Below, one piece after another: positions 14,776 to 17,396 of a stretch of 17,396 nucleotides of DNA. The notes below the pieces were generated by a model. The model was not told the DNA's origin, ran no database searches, and worked only from the letters and a program-made list of their open reading frames with translations. Each line of letters opens with the position of its first letter. The first letter of the stretch is position 1. Location: the NCBI GenBank assembly GCA_964516055.1, contig CAZEYK010000018.1, forward strand, positions 1-17,396, written 5' to 3'. The DNA comes from JABIEQ01 sp964516055 (GTDB taxonomy: Bacteria; Patescibacteriota; Patescibacteriia; Magasanikbacterales; UBA922). Both the position numbers and the translations under genes were made by a program.

Positions 14776-15207
14776 ATGCTATTTATTGAACGACCAAAAG
14801 ATTTTGCTCCTATTTTTGAAGTGGTAAGCTGTTTTTGTGAACATGATGAAGACGTGCTATTTTTGCATCGCCAACATCATAAATTTCATGGTAATTTGTG
14901 GGGTGTTCCCGCTGGAAAAGTTGATCCTGGAGAACAACCTATTGAGGCAATCATCCGTGAACTGTTTGAGGAAACGTCTTTTGTGGTGGAGAGTAAAGAT
15001 CTCACATTTGAACAAACCGTATATGTCCGATTTCCTGAATTTGATATGGTTTATCACATGTATACAACGGTGTTTTCACACAAACCACCTGTGACACTCA
15101 ATCCTGAAGAACATAAAGATTACCGCTGGATGCCTCCACATGCAGCGCTTGATATACCTCTTATTCCAGAGGAAGATCAATGTATTTTACTTACTTATCC
15201 TCGGTGA
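14776..15207 (+). CDS. Nudix hydrolase (143 aa)
   Basis: This is a small pyrophosphohydrolase acting on nucleoside diphosphates linked to another group, with Mg2+. The Nudix box is at residues 47-69 (GKVDPGEQPIEAIIRELFEE, then TSF). The catalytic Arg and the Glu cluster are present, but the usual Gly after EExx is Ser (TSF). The ATG at 14776 gives a protein starting MLFIERPKDF, 4 bases after the HTTM stop. A longer in-frame start at 14659 would lie deep inside the HTTM gene and is rejected. The C-terminal part (PEEHKDYRWM, then PEEDQCI) resembles the Nudix gene at 16216, suggesting paralogues. It ends in TGA, followed by TAG in frame. The tail overlaps the phosphoesterase gene by 17 bases. 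Confidence 0.9.
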   Translation: MLFIERPKDFAPIFEVVSCFCEHDEDVLFLHRQHHKFHGNLWGVPAGKVDPGEQPIEAIIRELFEETSFVVESKDLTFEQTVYVRFPEFDMVYHMYTTVFSHKPPVTLNPEEHKDYRWMPPHAALDIPLIPEEDQCILLTYPR

Positions 15208-16123
15208 TAGGAATTTCTGCTCGTATAATTACTACTTCAGGAGGAATAAGAAAACGTATAGGTAATCCAACTTCCCCCGTACCAGAGGTAATGAATAATT
15301 TGCTATTGCCAATATCATACCAATCACGATCAAAATCATATTTGGTAGGAATGATTTTTTTATAAAGCCATGGAATGCGTACTTGCCCACCATGAGTATG
15401 CCCAGCAAGAATGAGATCCATATTGGTGTTTTCTAATTTATAAACGGTATCTGGGTTATGGATAACGAGGATACTGTGTTCTTCTTCTTTTATCTGTTGT
15501 ATTTCTGCTTGATCCATTTTTCCTTCCCAAAGATCGCTTAACCCATACAGATGTATTTTTTCCCCATTGATCTGTATGGTACTGCTAGTGTTGTCTACAA
15601 AGGTCACCCCATATTGACTAACCGCAGCTCGCACTTCGTCGCTAGAAAATTCTCCAGGGCGCATAGCATCATGATTTCCCGTGACGGCATAAACAGGCGC
15701 ATTGATCTCGGCAAGTTGGGAAAAATACGTATTGAGTTGTTGTTTGGTTATTTTATAGATGAAGTCTCCTGGGATAAGGACGACATCGGGATGATTTTCA
15801 TTGATGGTATTAACAATTTTTTTGAGGAAATACGGCTTTTGATATAATCCTAAATGAGGATCAGAAAATACAGCAATGGATACTTCTTGTGTGAGGTTAT
15901 TTTGTTCTCCTGAAAAACGAATGGTTTCGTATTGAGTAATAAGTATTTGTGGTTCGATAAAACGAACATAGATGCCTAACATAAAGAATGCACATAAGAG
16001 CGCAAAGGGTATCCGATATTTATGTTGTGTGATTTTTATGGCAAATACGGCACTGATCACCACAAGTGGAATGAGTGCGTAACTCCCATAGTAAATGGCA
16101 GAAGCCACATAATATGTGTACAT
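15191..16123 (-). CDS. membrane-anchored calcineurin-like metallophosphoesterase
   Basis: This is a binuclear metal phosphodiesterase or phosphatase of the YkuE-like group. Two or three N-terminal hydrophobic segments (about 5-30 and 37-55) anchor it. The five metal motifs are in order: DPH (Asp88, His90), GDF (119-121), GNHD (149-152), His222 in VIHNPD, and GHTHGGQ (241-247). The 310-residue length is usual for the anchored form. Related proteins cleave lipid-linked or UDP-sugar pyrophosphates, but substrate cannot be assigned here. The ATG at 16123 is preceded on the minus strand by TATAGT (16134-16139), placing a possible start of transcription only a few bases before it. It is convergent with the upstream Nudix gene and divergent from the next, so it is a Nudix neighbour on both sides. 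Confidence 0.92.
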   Translation of the reverse strand: MYTYYVASAIYYGSYALIPLVVISAVFAIKITQHKYRIPFALLCAFFMLGIYVRFIEPQILITQYETIRFSGEQNNLTQEVSIAVFSDPHLGLYQKPYFLKKIVNTINENHPDVVLIPGDFIYKITKQQLNTYFSQLAEINAPVYAVTGNHDAMRPGEFSSDEVRAAVSQYGVTFVDNTSSTIQINGEKIHLYGLSDLWEGKMDQAEIQQIKEEEHSILVIHNPDTVYKLENTNMDLILAGHTHGGQVRIPWLYKKIIPTKYDFDRDWYDIGNSKLFITSGTGEVGLPIRFLIPPEVVIIRAEIPITEDK

Positions 16124-16157
16124 AGCACTTTATACTATATCTATTTTTTCCTTCATT

Positions 16158-16189
16158 TGCTAGTCTTTGGTCTTTTCGTTACACTAGCA
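16158..16189. promoter_or_regulatory. possible operator: 7-bp inverted repeat in the divergent promoter region
   Basis: TGCTAGT (16158-16164) and ACTAGCA (16183-16189) are perfect inverted copies with an 18-base spacer. The left arm overlaps the -35 region of the likely phosphoesterase promoter, whose -10 is TATAGT at 16134-16139. The right arm lies just before TATTAT (16192-16197), a likely -10 for the Nudix genes. A regulator binding here could control both directions. The match could be chance. Confidence 0.25.
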
Positions 16190-16205
16190 GATATTATGTT
16201 TTATT

Positions 16206-16210
16206 GAGGT
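16206..16210 (+). promoter_or_regulatory. ribosome binding site of the Nudix gene at 16216
   Basis: GAGGT lies 5 bases before the ATG at 16216. It is the only clear Shine-Dalgarno sequence in the window, since nearly all other starts lack one, and it fixes this start. Confidence 0.55.
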
Positions 16211-16215
16211 AATTT

Positions 16216-16659
16216 ATGATTTTTACGACTCCCCCCTCTAGTTTTGTATCGTCGGTTGATGTGGTGATTGGTTTTTGTGAATATAACGGAACATTTTTAT
16301 TGATTAAATATCACCCAAGTAAACGGCATGGTGACAAATGGTGTATTCCTGGTGGAAAACGAGAGGAAGGAGAAACACTGGAAGAAGCTGCTGTTCGTGA
16401 AGTGCAGGAAGAAACAGGTTTAACTTTTGCGGTGGCTGATGCAAAAAAACAACTAACGCTCGCAGTACGACATGATTATGCAGACTTTTATATTCATGCG
16501 TTCCCGTTTGTGCTTACCGCGCTTCCCTCGTCAATTATTCTGGAAGAAGATGGACATACTGACTATTGCTATATGACGCCAGAGCAAGCAATTGCTGATC
16601 TGGATTTGGTACAAGACAATGATCAATTCATTGCCCATTTTTATGGATTAACTATTTAA
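16216..16659 (+). CDS. Nudix hydrolase (147 aa)
   Basis: The Nudix box is complete at residues 47-69 (GKREEGETLEEAAVREVQEE, then TGL). It starts at the same residue number as in the gene at 14776, and both share an opening pattern (VVxxFCEYNGTFLL against VVSCFCEHDEDVLFL) and a C-terminal DYCYMTPEQA-like end. They are likely paralogues with a similar but unknown substrate. No membrane segment or extra domain is seen. A Shine-Dalgarno sequence and a TATTAT box lie upstream in the divergent region. The next Nudix gene begins 5 bases after its stop, so the two are surely co-transcribed. Confidence 0.92.
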   Translation: MIFTTPPSSFVSSVDVVIGFCEYNGTFLLIKYHPSKRHGDKWCIPGGKREEGETLEEAAVREVQEETGLTFAVADAKKQLTLAVRHDYADFYIHAFPFVLTALPSSIILEEDGHTDYCYMTPEQAIADLDLVQDNDQFIAHFYGLTI

Positions 16660-16664
16660 CCTAT

Positions 16665-17075
16665 ATGGAAAAACACGTACGCGTCGGCACTGCCGTATTT
16701 ATTATTAAAGATGGGGATCTTATTCTTTTGGGAAAAAGAATCAATGCTCATGGCCATGGTACGTGGGCAGTGCCAGGAGGACATCTTGAGTTTGGGGAAT
16801 CGTGGGAAGATTGTGCCAAACGTGAAGTTATGGAAGAAACAGGATTATCAGTTGGCAAGGTGGCATTTTTTACCGCAATAAATAATTTTTTTGAAAAAGA
16901 AGATAAACATTATGTGACGCTGTGTTTTACGGCAGAGTATACTGGTGGTGAACCAGAATTATGTGAGCCAGAAAAATGTGAAGGCTGGGAATGGTTTGAT
17001 TGGGATGATCTGCCAGATACATTGTTTGCTGATTATCATGCGCTGTTTGCATCAAAATGGAGTCCTTTTCAATAA
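16665..17075 (+). CDS. Nudix hydrolase, NUDT15/MTH2-like (136 aa)
   Basis: The complete Nudix box is at residues 39-61 (GHLEFGESWEDCAKREVMEE, then TGL). The surroundings (GTAVFIIKDGDLILLGKR, GTWAVPGGHLEFGE and the later GEPELCEPEKCEGWEWFDWDDLP) follow the pattern of the MutT-like group that includes NUDT15 and dCTP or 8-oxo-dGTP pyrophosphatases. The substrate is therefore plausibly a damaged or non-canonical nucleotide, which is an inference. It differs from the other two Nudix genes here, so it is a separate subfamily. The ATG at 16665 is 5 bases after the previous stop and without its own Shine-Dalgarno sequence, which suits translational coupling. A strong terminator follows 18 bases after its stop. 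Confidence 0.92.
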   Translation: MEKHVRVGTAVFIIKDGDLILLGKRINAHGHGTWAVPGGHLEFGESWEDCAKREVMEETGLSVGKVAFFTAINNFFEKEDKHYVTLCFTAEYTGGEPELCEPEKCEGWEWFDWDDLPDTLFADYHALFASKWSPFQ

Positions 17076-17093
17076 CTCTTGAATAAAAAATAA

Positions 17094-17131
17094 ACCATCG
17101 CAGGCGTGTTGCATGCGATGGTCTTTTTTTT
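17094..17131 (+). terminator. strong intrinsic terminator after the Nudix pair
   Basis: ACCATCGCA (17094-17102) pairs perfectly with TGCGATGGT (17114-17122) across an 11-base loop, followed by C and eight T (17124-17131). It ends the transcription unit that begins in the divergent region at about 16200. Confidence 0.9.
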
Positions 17132-17139
17132 GGATGATG

Positions 17140-17181
17140 AGGGGCAGTACGCTACGTGTCTGAATGTAGCGTACTGCCCCT
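17140..17181. repeat. perfect 16-bp inverted repeat (hairpin) with 10-base loop
   Basis: AGGGGCAGTACGCTAC (17140-17155) and GTAGCGTACTGCCCCT (17166-17181) are exact reverse complements around the loop GTGTCTGAAT. No T-run follows on either strand, so it is not a standard intrinsic terminator. On the minus strand it comes 17 bases after a TAA (17199-17201) that closes one of the competing short frames. Confidence 0.75.
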
Positions 17182-17198
17182 ATGTTGGGAGCCAGTCG

Positions 17199-17379
17199 TT
17201 AGGCACCCTTCCTTTTTTTTGTCCCTGAAGGGGACGATGTTGGAGGGCGTCTCCGCTGCCTCTTTTTTTGCGAGTTTCCGCCGAACCCCTTGGCGCACCC
17301 AGAACAGGTGCAGAGGTCGGCGTTGAAGCAGACGAAATCTGCGGCATAAGGTACAAAAACGTCGGCTTAAAAATGACAT
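17199..17379 (-). other. unassigned GC-richer stretch with competing short frames (possible small gene with frameshift, or RNA)
   Basis: Base composition rises compared with the genes to the left. Three minus-strand frames are open. One starts with an ATG at 17379 and runs 75 codons to a TAG at 17152-17154, through the hairpin. One starts with an ATG at 17347 (55 residues, TAG at 17180-17182). The third has no start but reads DFVCFNADLCTCSGCAK, then a basic tail (KKRQRRRPP), to a TAA at 17199-17201. If the run of five T on the minus strand (17355-17359) were four, the first ATG would lead into this third frame, giving a 59-residue Cys-rich basic protein. Short pairings also occur (for example GTCCC with GGGAC). 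I cannot decide between a broken small gene, a structured RNA and plain intergenic DNA. Confidence 0.3.
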
Positions 17380-17396
17380 ATTTATGGTAGAATAAG

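Noticed and set aside
15205..15210. Recoded TGA (code 25 as in Gracilibacteria)
   Set aside because: TGA occurs only at the end of one gene and is followed by TAG; no conserved position anywhere needs TGA read as Gly.

Overview
This window most likely comes from a small-genome member of the Candidate Phyla Radiation (Patescibacteria). That is an inference, resting on moderately AT-rich DNA, short intergenic gaps, almost no Shine-Dalgarno sequences before starts, and a typical gene set: dnaE, a one-helix membrane protein, pheS/pheT, an RseP-type protease, lemA with an HtpX-type protease, an HTTM protein and several Nudix genes. Stops are TAA or TAG except one TGA, which is followed at once by an in-frame TAG. 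No frame needs TGA to be read as an amino acid, so the standard bacterial code fits.

Positions 1-10489 are all on the minus strand. In the direction of transcription the order is rseP, a short remnant of a four-helix-bundle gene, pheS, a 158-residue unknown gene, pheT, a 114-residue membrane protein, repeat copy 2, a 393-residue glycosyltransferase-like gene, repeat copy 1 (holding a 100-N assembly gap), a 124-residue unknown gene, a terminator, a 111-residue membrane protein, a terminator, and dnaE running off the left edge. The block from about 2690 to 5040 is visibly more AT-rich and looks like an accessory island set between core genes. Its three genes are separated by two identical 102-nt imperfect palindromes, giving a gene-plus-palindrome, cassette-like layout.

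Positions 10590-15207 are on the plus strand: a good promoter, lemA, a CDP-alcohol phosphatidyltransferase-like gene, an M48 protease, an HTTM protein fused to a DCC thiol-oxidoreductase domain, and a Nudix hydrolase. This set points to envelope quality control and lipid or envelope modification. A membrane-anchored metallophosphoesterase (15191-16123, minus) overlaps the Nudix gene tail to tail. Two more Nudix genes (16216-17075, plus) follow from a divergent promoter region and end at a strong terminator. The right end (17132-17396) holds a perfect 16-bp hairpin and a GC-richer stretch with several competing minus-strand reading frames.

The most unusual signal is a set of degenerate 7-base tandem arrays (unit close to GTTCCAT) lying directly before pheT, pheS and the phosphatidyltransferase-like gene, always in the sense direction of the gene. 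The second is the pair of 102-nt palindromes. No tRNA, rRNA, CRISPR array or transposase was recognised, and no gene-free stretch exceeds 300 bases.
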